Shown here: positions 13,515 through 24,029 of the stretch, piece after piece
Layout of the letters: every line of letters starts with the position of its first letter
How positions within the stretch are numbered: position 1 is the first letter of the stretch
Assembly: GCF_028858725.1 (NCBI RefSeq)
Contig: NC_084790.1
Coordinates: 7,242,669 to 7,306,668 of the forward strand
Length of the DNA: 64,000 nucleotides
Source: Colius striatus
Taxonomy: Eukaryota > Chordata > Aves > Coliiformes > Coliidae
Direction of reading: 5' to 3'
Translations under genes and position numbers: made by a program
Notes under the pieces: generated by a model
Told to the model about the DNA's origin: nothing
The model's input: the letters and a program-made list of their open reading frames with translations, nothing else
The model's database searches: none

Positions 13515-13800
13515 ATAGACTAGTCCTGGGCTCCCCACTATGAGAGAGATGTGGACATACTGGAGTGAGGCCAACAAAGGGCCATGAAGATGACGAAGGG
13601 ACCACAGCATCTGTTATAAATGAGCAGACTGAAAGAGTTGCCCATCTAAACATAAGTAAAATGTTTCATTTTTTTTTTTTTGTTTACAGAGGCTCCATCC
13701 TTGGAGACATTCAAACCGCCATGAGACATGGGCCTGAGCAAAAGGCTTGGTGTGACCCTGCCCTGAGCAGGGGCTTGGGCTAGCTGAGGTGCAGAGGTCA
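13515..13800 (+). mobile_element. CR1 LINE remnant, rearranged
   Basis: CR1 ORF2 3'-end text is visible (gtcctgggctccccac, gaggccaacaaagggccatgaagatga). It is followed by a T-run and then CR1 3' UTR-like text (ggctccatccttggagacattcaaa). The element is old, has internal losses and lacks a clear tail. Confidence 0.7.
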
Positions 13801-14955
13801 CAGACATCCTGTAAAAATTAAACTTGTGGAAAACCTGAGGGACTCTCAGATAATAAACTAAGTTAGGTCCGAAGAAGATGGAGCATGACTGAGTGGTTTA
13901 ACAAAAGCTGAACTAAATAGCAGGCTGAGTCTGCCCAGCCTGTGATACATTGCAGATGATCATTTACCACTCCTATAATAAAGCAGCTCTATGTTGGTGA
14001 GTGGATGATACAAGACAGGCTCTGCCTAGAGGAGGGATGCTGCGGTACTGGAGATGCCCATGGTCCCATTGAGCTTCTCACTCTTGGATGCAATGTCTCT
14101 GCCACAGCTCGACATGCAAAGTTGGGGCACAATTTAGCCCTGTGGGGCTGACTACCGACTGAATCTGGTATGACTTTAAATCTTTGAAGGATTGCAGTCC
14201 TAAGATTTTTCCCTCTGACAAGTTTACAAAACTGTACTTTATTTTGTTACACAATATGAGTATTGAATCCCTTCAACTCTACTGATGGGTTCCCTAAATA
14301 CGTTTTCAACATAAATCTGCTAAAGTAACAGTTTTGGACTCTTTTCAATTCCTAAACACTGTTCCAAGTGTTCTTGGAACACTTTTGGTTCTTAGTTCAT
14401 GTCTAAAACATGAAACACAGATACTTTGGGAACTGAAGCAAGACTGATGAGACATTTAGACACTTTTGCAAATTGTAGGCAGGGAATCCCACCCAACGTA
14501 GAGAAGGTTTGCAGATAGAAATAAAACATATGCACAAAACGGTCTGCTTTTTTTCACTTCTGGAATGGGAAGCCTGTGTGGTGAAAGGGTGGATCTCAGT
14601 GAATTGATGTCTGTGCTGTTCCCCCCAAGGTGATTTTAGCATCCTGCAGTGGGCAAGGTGAGGGGTAGGACAGGCATTACCCAACCTGTGAAAGGAGAGA
14701 GAGGCCACAGCTGCAGCTGAGCTGCAGAATGTGCGTCAGCTCATGAGCAGCTCCCACAGTCATGTGCTTCAGCAGCGGCACTGAGTTAATGGCTTAAGGC
14801 CAAGTGCTTTCCCAACTTTTCACTGTTTTACTTTCCTGTGAAATTTGGACTTTCTGGGAAAGCAGATAGAAAGCAAAAGCATTGCTGTTCTAAAAAATAT
14901 GGTCTTGTGAAAAGATTATATCCTCCTGGGGAGGAGTTTTCAGGGAAGAGGGAAC
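13800..14955. other. Flank upstream of the glutaredoxin gene
   Basis: No gene was seen. The last few hundred bases before 14960 would be the upstream region of the plus-strand glutaredoxin gene; it has no CpG island. Confidence 0.45.
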
Positions 14956-14959
14956 TGTG

Positions 14960-15055
14960 CAGCTCATAAATACCTCAGATTTGTATCACTTCTGCCCTGT
15001 CTGCCTGTGAACTTGCTGGCAAAGGGCAGTGCTCCTACTCATCTGAGAAAGCAGC
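14960..15055 (+). promoter_or_regulatory. Putative core promoter and 5' UTR of the GLRX-like gene
   Basis: A TATA-like element (cataaatac at about 14965) lies roughly 90 bases upstream of the glutaredoxin ATG, leaving room for a start site near 14995-15000 and a short 5' UTR. There is no CpG island. This is a pattern match only. Confidence 0.35.
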
Positions 15056-15253
15056 ATGGCTAATACCTTTGCGGAAAGCAAAATGAAGGATAACACAGTC
15101 ACCGTCTTCATAAGGGCAGACTGCCCTTGGTCCAGAAATACCATAGAGATGCTCAAGAAATATAACCCGACGCATGGACGCCTCCAATGGTTTGATATTT
15201 CCAACTCAGAGCGCGCCCAGGATTACTTGCAACGAACAACAGGGCGAACAACC
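15056..15253 (+). CDS. GLRX-like coding exon 1
   Basis: 66 codons, Met to Thr, ending at donor gtaagt. It holds the N-terminal helix, the first beta strand and the CPWS active-site motif at residues 23-26, the same position as in human GLRX. The second active-site Cys is Ser and the Tyr is Trp. The N-terminal Cys is retained, as in monothiol-mechanism glutaredoxins. Confidence 0.85.
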
Positions 15254-18038
15254 GTAAGTTCTCAGTCTTAATTCAGAATTGGTTCCAGCTCCCACATAAT
15301 TTGGCCAGCTGTTGCAGAGGCTGAAGCAGGGCCTCTTTACCTACTGCTTTCTATGCCAGACCACAGGGTGTAACTGCACCCCTTTCCTTTTTTTTAAAAA
15401 TGTTACTTCTGCCTGCTCTGCTCTCCCTGTCCCAGCAGCCAGAGCAGGGATGGGACCTGACGTGCCAAAGCATGCAATCTGCTCCCCATTGAGGGAACTG
15501 CCTGAGTACAGAGGTTTGCCTGCTGCCAGCCACTCCTGGGACACTCTGGGCACCCTCCAAACCCCTTCCCTTTTTAACAGACAGAAGCACAGAAAAAAGC
15601 CCAGTGTTAAGGCTTATTTCATGACTCCACTGGCTAAAGAAGGACTGGTGGAGACAGTGTTACTTTCATGTTTCTAAGAATCTGGTATCAAATCCTTCAA
15701 AAACGGTACTATGATGCTGCCCAAGTCAGAAAAAGATTTGCAGAGGAGCAACAACATAGATCTGTGAGTTTGTCTGAACTAGGTCACTAGCTTTCTTCTC
15801 TGAGTTTAAGCAGAAGAAGCATTTTAAATTGTATCCTTGCAGCTGTAAAGTAAATGCTTGCTTAGACAGTTTAATGTGTAAGATTCTACCCACAGCACCA
15901 GCCCTTGGCAGCTCTGGACCTTTCAGAAAAGCTGTATTGTTCTGACCATGTCTCCTCCAGCCCCCAGCTGCCAGCCAGGGTGGGGTTATGCTGTGTGCTA
16001 TCATGTGCCAGGGCTGAACCTGCGGACCTCAGGACATCTCACAGCCCTGCAGCCAAAATTCACCACGTCCCAGCCATGCTGCTGGTGCTGGGAGCTGACA
16101 GCGGCATCTCGAAAGCAGAAGGGTTTTTCTGTTGGCCAGGAAATTCAGGACGGGGGGATGGCCAGGATTGTTAGTGAGGCAACACACTGAAAGGAGAACC
16201 TGACTTCCCAGAAAGAGGGGGATCGATAGGCTCAGTACCAAGAGGAAGCAGGAGCAGATTTCCAGGCTAAGAAAGCCCAGTGTGGGGTTTGCCAGAGTCA
16301 GTTAGTGGAAGCAAAAGGGGATTCCCATCAGCGGAGAGGGAAAAAGAGCGGCTGCGTTAGTGAGGACAAAGGGGTGATGAGTGGTCCAGACACTGGTGTT
16401 AGAAGAAGGCTTGTCTCAGCTGCTGCTGGGGTGTGGGGGATTTACTGCTACAGGAAAGCTTTGCTGATGCAGCTGGCCATGCAAGGTGAGGAATAAACTG
16501 CTCTATGCTGCCTCCAAAGCTCTTTTCTCTCCTGATCCCACCAGGAACATTAGATTGCCTTCACCTCCCCAGCCAGAGAAACACCTCTGGATTTTGCCCA
16601 GGCTTGTGCCTCGAGCATCTCCTTCATGAGGAGGCCTTGCACAGAGACCTCCTGGGCACCAGAAAGTGCTGAGGAACGGGGCAGGTGCCTGAGAAGGGAC
16701 CATGCCCTGCCATGTCCCACCTTCAATGGCAGCGCAGGAGAGCCACAGGCCTGGGATGAGTGCAGGGGGTGAACGGGGCAGGGATGGCTCATGTGGGACG
16801 TTCACTAACATGGGGACATTAGAGGCCAGAAGCAGAGCTGACTGAGAGCACGAAATTCAGCATGAGGAGGAGCAGGGAAAGGGGGATATAGTCCAAAACC
16901 CTGCCTAGTGTGTCCCCTGGGCTGCCATCGCCAGACAGCCCACAAGGCAGGTGCCTGTCGAGTCAGTGGAGACTGATACCAACAGGCAGTGCTGCACGTT
17001 CACATGAGTGCCTGTAAGGGCAGCAGGAGCTGAAGGGGATGGGGATCCCTCCTTAGAGGGAGGGCTTCTCTGTCCTCCCCTCAAAGCCAGACCTGCCTGT
17101 GGCTGCACAGGTGCAGGGACAATGCTTTCTGAGCTGCTGCCTGCCATCTCTCCCCACTTCCCCTTAGGAGTTTAGGCCTGTTCTTGGCCAGGTCATTTGT
17201 CTGGAGCCCTCAAGCTATTACTGTCTCTGAAATTTCACTTCTGCCTGTGTTTTAACTTCTTTTTGTCTTCCTTGGCTTCAGCTGGGGTGCCTTTTCCCAT
17301 CCGAATGACGATTTTCAGTTCCCTCTGCAGAGAGCAGTACATGCATGCCCTGAGGTCTCAGACGTTGATGTTCATTCAGTATGTTTTCCCGTTCTTCTGG
17401 ACAGGGGCTTTTGGGTTGTTTGTTTGTTTTAAATTTGGCTCTGCACTCATTGGCACACGTCTTGCACCCATCCTGAGGTGGGCAGGAAAAGGGATCAGCA
17501 TCCGCAGAAAAATAGCAGATGGTCAGGGCTGTGCAGGAGAAGCACAAAAGGACAGAGGGATTGTGCTAGAGAGGCAAGTTTGGGAAGTACTCAGGAGGAT
17601 CGTGGGATTCCTTGCTGCTTGGAGAACATGCCATGAGCACTGCACAGGTCTGGACGCCCTGTAGGTCTCCAGATTTGGAGCTGCTGACTCAATTCCCTGG
17701 AATTGTATGTGTAGAGCAGGTCCAATTCTGTCCTCTCATGTCACTTTCTTCTCCTATGGTCTCTAAGAAATGCAGAGTGTTCCCCTATCCCTTCTTTTTT
17801 CAGACAGGCAGAGTCTTGGAGGTGAGAAGGGGACTTTGTAAATTATGGTCTCCTTGGTATGAAGTCTGCTTCCCAGACAAGTGTTCTCCCTTCTCTTTGT
17901 CTTCAGCAACCCAGGTCCACTAATTGATTTTTGTTTTTTTTTTCCCAGACGCCTCAGGTCTTCATTGGGAGACAATGCATCGGAGGATTTCGTGAAGTGG
18001 AGAGCTGGTGCTATCAAACATGCAGAAGGTGGATGTAA
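15056..18038 (+). CDS. Glutaredoxin family (GLRX-like), 2 coding exons, C-terminus probably frameshifted
   Basis: Glutaredoxins are small cytosolic thioredoxin-fold enzymes that reduce protein disulfides and glutathione mixed disulfides using GSH. Join 15056-15253 with 17949-18038; both junctions are phase 0 (acc|gtaagt and tttcccag|acg). The product is 95 residues, against about 106 for vertebrate GLRX. The start has a strong context (A at -3, G at +4). Visible features: beta strand VTVFI, redox site C23-P-W-S26 where classical GLRX has CPYC, the QDYLQ helix, the cis-Pro segment TPQVFIG (67-73) and C-I-G-G (76-79). After GGFREVES the frame hits TAA at 18036. Another frame from 17999 stays open to the donor at 18065 and reads GELV..MQKV, resembling the usual last helix. 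A frameshifting deletion is therefore likely. Position and convergence with RHOBTB3 support orthology to GLRX; a diverged paralogue or pseudogene is the alternative. Confidence 0.8.
15890..17582 (+). repeat. Left arm of a ~1.7-kb inverted duplication
   Basis: This block, inside the glutaredoxin intron, reappears reverse-complemented at 21459-23121. Sub-blocks are nearly identical. The minus-frame 102-codon ORF at 16503-16811 has an identical translation in the right arm, and an 80-codon frame differs at only 3 residues. The left arm has about 70 bases near 15930-16000 that the right arm lacks. I recognise no transposon family in it. It contains no credible gene. Confidence 0.9.
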
Positions 18039-18064
18039 ACCATTGTCCTGCCATAGCTGGAGCG
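17949..18064 (+). CDS. GLRX-like exon 2 (stop at 18036-18038)
   Basis: A polypyrimidine tract and acceptor (tttcccag) precede the exon. It encodes the cis-Pro and GG glutathione-binding region. Its donor (gcg|gtaagt) at 18065 implies a further, probably 3' UTR, exon. The reading frame stops at 18036, inside the exon. The other open frame continues to the donor, which suggests that the ancestral coding frame ran through this exon. Confidence 0.8.
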
Positions 18065-18666
18065 GTAAGTCCTGGGGAATGCTCTCTGGCCAACAGCAAC
18101 GGTTTTCTACCAGGTTAGACATATTTGACTGTTTTTAATACTGAGGCACAAATTGATGGAGCAGAGCTGTCTGTCATTGTGCAACAGCAAAGCATGACAT
18201 TATTTCTGGGCTTCCCACTTTCAGTGCACACATTGGGACTTTCTAGTGCATACTTGAAAGAAATGTCACCAAAATCTTGACAATATATGTTTCAGTCACA
18301 CACCTGTATCTGTATACAGGTGAAAAATATATGTACTTATAGACATGTAAAATTATTTAAAAGGCCTACAAAGCCTGCCATGTGCTGGCATTGTGTTAAT
18401 CAGGTAGCTCCTAATAGTAATCATGTCTGCCCTTCATGTCTACTGTGTCTGCTTTCAGGAGAAAGGTGACCACAAGCTTTGACCTTCTCGTTTTGACATA
18501 GATGTTTTGTGGAGCAAATTCCTGGTAACTTCCTTCCAGGAGATCAAACGCATCTGTCTGACAAACGCCACTTCTTCTCTCATCTATCAGTGATTTGATA
18601 TGTTGACACCTCTTTGCCTTTCCTATGGCTCTGGAAAGAAGTTCAGAGCATAATCTGATTCAGCAC

Positions 18667-18672
18667 AATAAA
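18667..18672 (+). terminator. Candidate polyadenylation signal of the GLRX-like gene
   Basis: A canonical AATAAA lies about 630 bases after the stop, followed within 40 bases by a GT/T-rich stretch (ctttgtggc). It is the first good signal downstream and fits a short 3' UTR or last exon. Confidence 0.45.
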
Positions 18673-18699
18673 ACACATTTGCTCTAAGCAGCTGCCTTC

Positions 18700-20660
18700 A
18701 GTGTCATGGCTCTTTGTGGCACAGACCCATTCCTGCATCCCAGAATCTCTGTCCTTTCTACAGTCTCTGTGTTTCTCTGTGAAGAAATTCTCTCTTTCCC
18801 ATGTCCTGTAAAAATTCCCATCAAACCAGCCTGAGCTGGAGGTGCGTGCAAATTGTCATCATGTCAGTGCCCTGAAACATGGTCCTAAAGCAGCCGCAGC
18901 CCCCATCACACGCCCCTGCCCCGATGGCCCGTCCCCTTTCAGCTGAGGTCTCACAGCAGGGCCATGAGAGCTCATCTGAGTAGCCCTTTTTGGGGAAGGG
19001 TTGCCCCAGGGTTGCTGGTGGGAAGGGATGAAGGGTTTGTGTCTGTTGCCACAACTCTCTCAAGGGTGGGACAGGGGGACCCAGGGCCGCACTGCCAGGT
19101 GTGGGGGTCATGTGGCAGGACAACCCACTGAGGGGGCACAGGCCAGATTCACACACCAAGTCAACAGCACTGGGGCAGGAAAGGCCTTACAGGAAACACA
19201 CAGCTGCTGCTGCCATATCAAATGGGGTGGAGTCGCTTCTGAAGCTTGGCGGTAAAATAACACTGTCTCCAAAAGAAGTATTAAAGACTGCTTCAACTTG
19301 GTGAGGAGGCCAAACCCCAAAGCATAAATCCCTTCTGAACTCTTCTTGCTTTTAATTTTCTCATCCCTTTTTCCCTCTCCTTTTTGTTTAAAACAAAAAA
19401 AGCAAGTTTGCTTTTCTGTGATGTTTGTGGGGTTTTTTTGGTTTGGAAGTTTAGTTAAAACCTGGGCAATGAAAGTGTTGAGGTTTTTTTAAGCTCCCAG
19501 TGTGTCTTGGTTTTGGTCAACAGATTGAGCTTTAGAATTTGATGAGCAGAACAAGCCTAAGGGTTGAACACAGCCCATCTTCAAGAATATGGTGTCAGCT
19601 TTTCCCCTTGACAACTCACCCTTGACAAAGCATCCCCTGGAGAGCATCCTTTTCTTCCAGAGGGAAGCAGGGATGAGGCAGTATGAGCTACTCTCACTGC
19701 TGCCAGCTTGGCCAGAAGCCTCTTCCCACCAAAAAATTCCCTGGTGACACCAGCCAAGGTTGCCCATTCTCCTTACCCTCTTCAGCAGAGAAAGAGAAGG
19801 CATCACAGGCTCTCTCCCAGGCCTTCAGAGGAATGGGAAAGCCAACAGCTTTGTGCTTGGTAAGTTTATAGTCCTCTTCCTCTTGACCGGAGAGCAACCT
19901 CTTATTTCAGCAAGTCCTAGATAACTTATGCTGACCTGTGCAATTTTCTTCATGTTTGTGTTTCTTTCAGCCTATCTTAACCCTCTCCCAGTCCAAGGGC
20001 AGTCCTTCAATACAAGAAGTTCAATGCTGACGTTTCCGAGGTTGCAGGACAGACTTTCCTGAAGCTGTCCTCAACAGAACTTGCTCCTCCCAGTCCCATT
20101 TTAACTTGCATCTAGAATTGTCACAGGGTAAAAAGTTCAAAATTTCTGGAAGGCATTGTCCTCTAGAAACAACATGCAGTGAGGCTGCTGTGGGAATTGT
20201 CTGGGGCACAGGCACACTGAGCACATCTGGAAGTGCCTCAGAACTACTACTGGAGGGGTATTTTATAGCATTTCAGAAGATGGGCAGTAACTACTGATGC
20301 CAATGATGACAAGAGAAGCTGTTCAGGAACAGTTAAAGTTGCAGCCACAAATCTCTATTTTTAGTTCTTGAAGAAGCGGTACTGCTTCCTCTCTTGCTTA
20401 ACATTTCAGAGGAGAGTTACACTCGAGTGGTTTTGCCAAAATTAAACTTCTTGCTAGAAATGGAGAGCTCTGATAGTTGAGGGTCTTGGGATTATTTGGT
20501 CCCCAACAGCACTGGCTCCTGCCCCTACCTTTAGCATAAGTAGCTAAATGTAGATGTCAGACGTTAGGCCTAAATTCCTTAGTCTCATGCAGTGTTGCAA
20601 TCTTACCTCCCATCAAGCCTTAATGCTTTTTGTTTGCGTGATACCATTTGAATTTTCAGT
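18700..20660. other. Spacer of the inverted duplication, no gene seen
   Basis: No exon or known repeat was recognised. Several short ORFs occur on both strands. A GC-richer patch lies at about 18830-19150. Runs of T and A near 19390-19490 look like decayed retroelement tails. Confidence 0.4.
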
Positions 20661-20664
20661 AAAT

Positions 20665-20905
20665 GGCACTGCTGGTGCACCCTTACTGAACTATGTCCAG
20701 CTCTGGGGCCTCCAACATAAGAAAGAGAAGTCGCTGTTGGAGTGAGTCCAGAGGAGGAACATGAAGATTATCTGAAGGCTGGAGCCTCTCTCCTATGGAG
20801 ACAGATTGAGAGAGCTGGGGGTGTTGAGCCTGAAGAACAGAAGGCTCCAGGGAGACCTTAGATCAGCCGTAGTCCCTAAAGGGGACAGAGAAATTAGGAT
20901 AGGCT
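20665..20905 (+). mobile_element. CR1 LINE fragment
   Basis: CR1 ORF2 3' text is recognisable: tatgtccagctctggggcct, the 'gagtccagaggagg' segment, 'ggctggagcctctctcctatgg' type text, and 'ctgggggtgttgagcc'. The 3' UTR and tail are missing. Confidence 0.8.
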
Positions 20906-21458
20906 TTTTAGTAGATCCTGTTGGCTGATCACGCTGAAAGTAACTCCAGATAAATCCAAATATTTGAAGCTTGTGGCATGGAAACTACCTATAGCAGGTG
21001 TGTAGAATGTGCAGCTCCTAGAGCAATTGCTTTGATGTGTGGCACTCTCTTCACTTAAAAATCCACAAATTGTCTCAGACTTACCTTGCTACATACCCCT
21101 TAGCTCCTTGGGCAGCAACTGCTTTTCCTGCAGCTGGGGCCAGTCAGGCTGCTGGAGAGGTTTGAGGGCAGCTCCAGGGGTTGTTCTCTGCAGGCTGGGA
21201 GGCAGGGCAGTGACACCCTTTGAAAATGGGCCAAGATGGTGTTGGTGGTGGACTGGAGATGGCAAGGTGTGGTACAAAATGAGAAGACACGAGGTGGGAA
21301 AGTGAGTAGCATGTATTTGTAAAATGCTAGCCTCTGCACCTAGAAGAGGGATTGGAAAGAGAGTAGGCAATTGATTTGATTTACCAGAACCAACATGCAA
21401 GCAAAATATAGAAACAAAAATTGTGGAAGAACACAAACGGTCAAGTCACTGGGCATGG

Positions 21459-23121
21459 CAAACTTGCCTCTCTAGCACAATCCCTTCTCCATGTACCTTT
21501 CCTCTGTCCTTTTGTGCTTCTCCTGCACAGCCCTGACCATCTGCTGGTTTTTTGCCCATGCTGGTCCCTTTTCCTGCCCACCTCAGGATGGGTGCAAGAC
21601 GTGTGCCAATGAGTGCAGAGCCAAATTTAAAACAAACAACCACCACCACCACTAAACCAACCAAAAAGCCCCTGTCCAGAAGAACAGGAAAACATACTGA
21701 ATGAACATCAACGTCTGAGACCTCAGGGCATGCATGTACTGCTCTCTGCAGAGGGAACTGAAAATCGTCATTCAGATGGGAAAAGGCACCCCAGCTGAAG
21801 CCAAGGAAGACAAAAAGAAGTTAAAACACAGGCAGAAGTGAAATTTCAGAGACAGTAATAGCTTGAGGGCTCCAGACAAATGACCGGGCCAAGAACAGGC
21901 CTAAACTCCTAAGGGGAAATGGGGAGAGATGGCAGGCAGCAGCTCAGAAAGCATTGTCCCTGCACCTGTGCAGCCACAGGCAGGTCTGGCTTTGAGGGGA
22001 GGACAGACAAGCCCTCCCTCTAAGGAGGGATCCCCATCCCCCTCAGCTCCTGCTGCCCTTACAGGCACTCATGTGAACATGCAGCACTGCCTGTTGGTAT
22101 CTGTCTCCACTGACTCGACAGGCACCTGCCCTGTGGGCTGTCTGGCGATGGCAGCCCAAGGGACACACTAGGCAGGGTTTTGGACTATATCCCCCTTTCC
22201 CTGCTCCTCCTCATGCTGAATTTCATGCTCTCAGTCAGCTCTGCTTCTGGCCTCTAATGTCCCCATGTTGGTGAACGTCCCACATGAGCCATCCCTGCCC
22301 CGTTCACCCCCTGCACTCATCCCAGGCCTGTGGCTCTCCTGCGCTGCCATTGAAGGTGGGACATGGCAGGGCATGGTCCCTTCTCAGGCACCTGCCCCGT
22401 TCCTCAGCACTTTCTGGTGCCCAGGAGGTCTCTGTGCAAGGCCTCCTCATGAAGGAGATGCTCGAGGCACAAGCCTGGGCAAAATCCAGAGGTGTTTCTC
22501 TGGCTGGGGAGGTGAAGGCAATCTAATGTTCCTGGTGGGATCAGGAGAGAAAAGAGCTTTGGAGGCAGCATAGAGCAGTTTATTCCTCACCTTGCATGGC
22601 CAGCTGCATCAGCAAAGCTTTCCTGTAGCAGTAAATCCCCCACACCCCAGCAGCAGCTGAGACAAGCCTTCTTCTAACACCAGTGTCTGGACCACTCATC
22701 ACCCCTTTGTCCTCACTAACGCAGCCGCTCTTTTTCCCTCTCCGCTGATGGAAATCCCCTTTTGCTTCCACTAACTGACTCTGGCAAACCCCACACTGGG
22801 CTTTCTCAGCCTGGAAATCTGCTTCTGCTTCCTCTTGGTACTGAGCCTATCGATCCCCCTCTTTCTGGGAAGTCAGGTTCTCCTTTCAGTGTGTTGCCTC
22901 ACTAACAATCCTGGCCATCCCCCCGTCCTGAATTTCCTGGCCAACAGAAAAACCCTTCTGCTTTCGAGATGCCGCTGTCAGCTCCCAGCACCAGCAGCAT
23001 GGCTGGGACGTGGTGAGTTGTGGCTTCAGGGCTGTGAGATGTCCCGAGGTCCACGAGTTCAGCCCTGGCACATGGCAGCACCTTCTGAAAGGTCCAGTGT
23101 CGTTCAGGGCTGGAGCTGTGG
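21459..23121 (-). repeat. Right arm of the ~1.7-kb inverted duplication
   Basis: This is the reverse-complement partner of 15890-17582. The outer edge lies at a T-rich/A-rich junction after gctgtgg (23116-23121). The inner edge starts at caaacttgcc (21459). It has an extra stretch of about 15 bases near 21485 and a (CAC)n-like patch near 21640 not found in the left arm. It lies between the glutaredoxin 3' end and the RHOBTB3 3' end. Confidence 0.9.
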
Positions 23122-23298
23122 TAAAAAAAAAATGTATTTATTGGAAATTGTCATGGAAAATGGGTACCATAGTGGCTCTAGCAAGCCAAGTGCTGAGTGT
23201 CAGACCACTTGGGCATTGGACGTTCTCTCCAGGAGGCTGAGCAAAACAATTCACATGGACCTGTGTGGCATAGGAGGAGCAGCCAGGCCATTGGGGTC

Positions 23299-23437
23299 AT
23301 TGGGGTCACTGAGATTAGGTTGGACAGAGCTCTGAACAATCTTCTTGAAGATGACCCTGCTCATGGCAAGAGGCTGAACTGGGTGATATTTACAGGTCCC
23401 TTCCAACTGAAAATAGTCTATGATTCTAGTAAGCCAC
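23299..23437 (+). mobile_element. CR1 LINE 3' end
   Basis: This is the typical CR1 3' UTR (a form of ttggacagagctctgaacaa, then ggtcccttccaactg), ending in a tail-like tatgattcta. It is a short 5'-truncated copy just outside the right arm of the inverted duplication. Confidence 0.75.
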
Positions 23438-24029
23438 CAAAGATATTTCCAGCATCTTCTAATGCACATGGGTAAATAGTCACAAGAGACTGATTAGAGA
23501 AAAGAGTTTTTATATTTTCTAACAAAATTTTACATGTTCAGTGTAAAAACTTGTACATTTAGTTAGAGTACATTAAAAGAACATACAGTTTTAGCACATG
23601 CCTGATAAAATAGCTTTTTTTCCTTCTAACATTTTTGTTTTCAAATCAAATACATTGAGACCTAAAGGACAATAGCAGAGAGGTTTTTTAACTCTCATAT
23701 GGAAAATGTTATTAGTGCAGAAAGCTTTGTTAGTCCCTATCAAGTTTCATGCTCACTTGGAACAGCATACATGTGTATTGGTACAGCAAGAATTACATGT
23801 TGCAATTCATTATTCAAAAAATTGTCTTATAAAAATGGATTTTGAGACTTAGTTCTAATGAAGGATGTGGAAGTTGAAACTCCACTTACACCTAAACCTG
23901 AAACTGTAATCCCAAACCCACTAGGACTGCTTAAGGACACCTGAATTTGCCACTGACCTCCTGCTTTGACCCAAAATGTCCTGGGAGTTCAGGACCAGTG
24001 GAGCCTTCCTCCTCAGACATTTTACTTTT

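Noticed and set aside
16503..16811. 102-codon minus-strand ORF, identical to one at 22265-22573
   Set aside because: It looks conserved only because it lies in the inverted duplication. It has no domain, other frames are equally open, and it sits in GC-rich low-constraint sequence.
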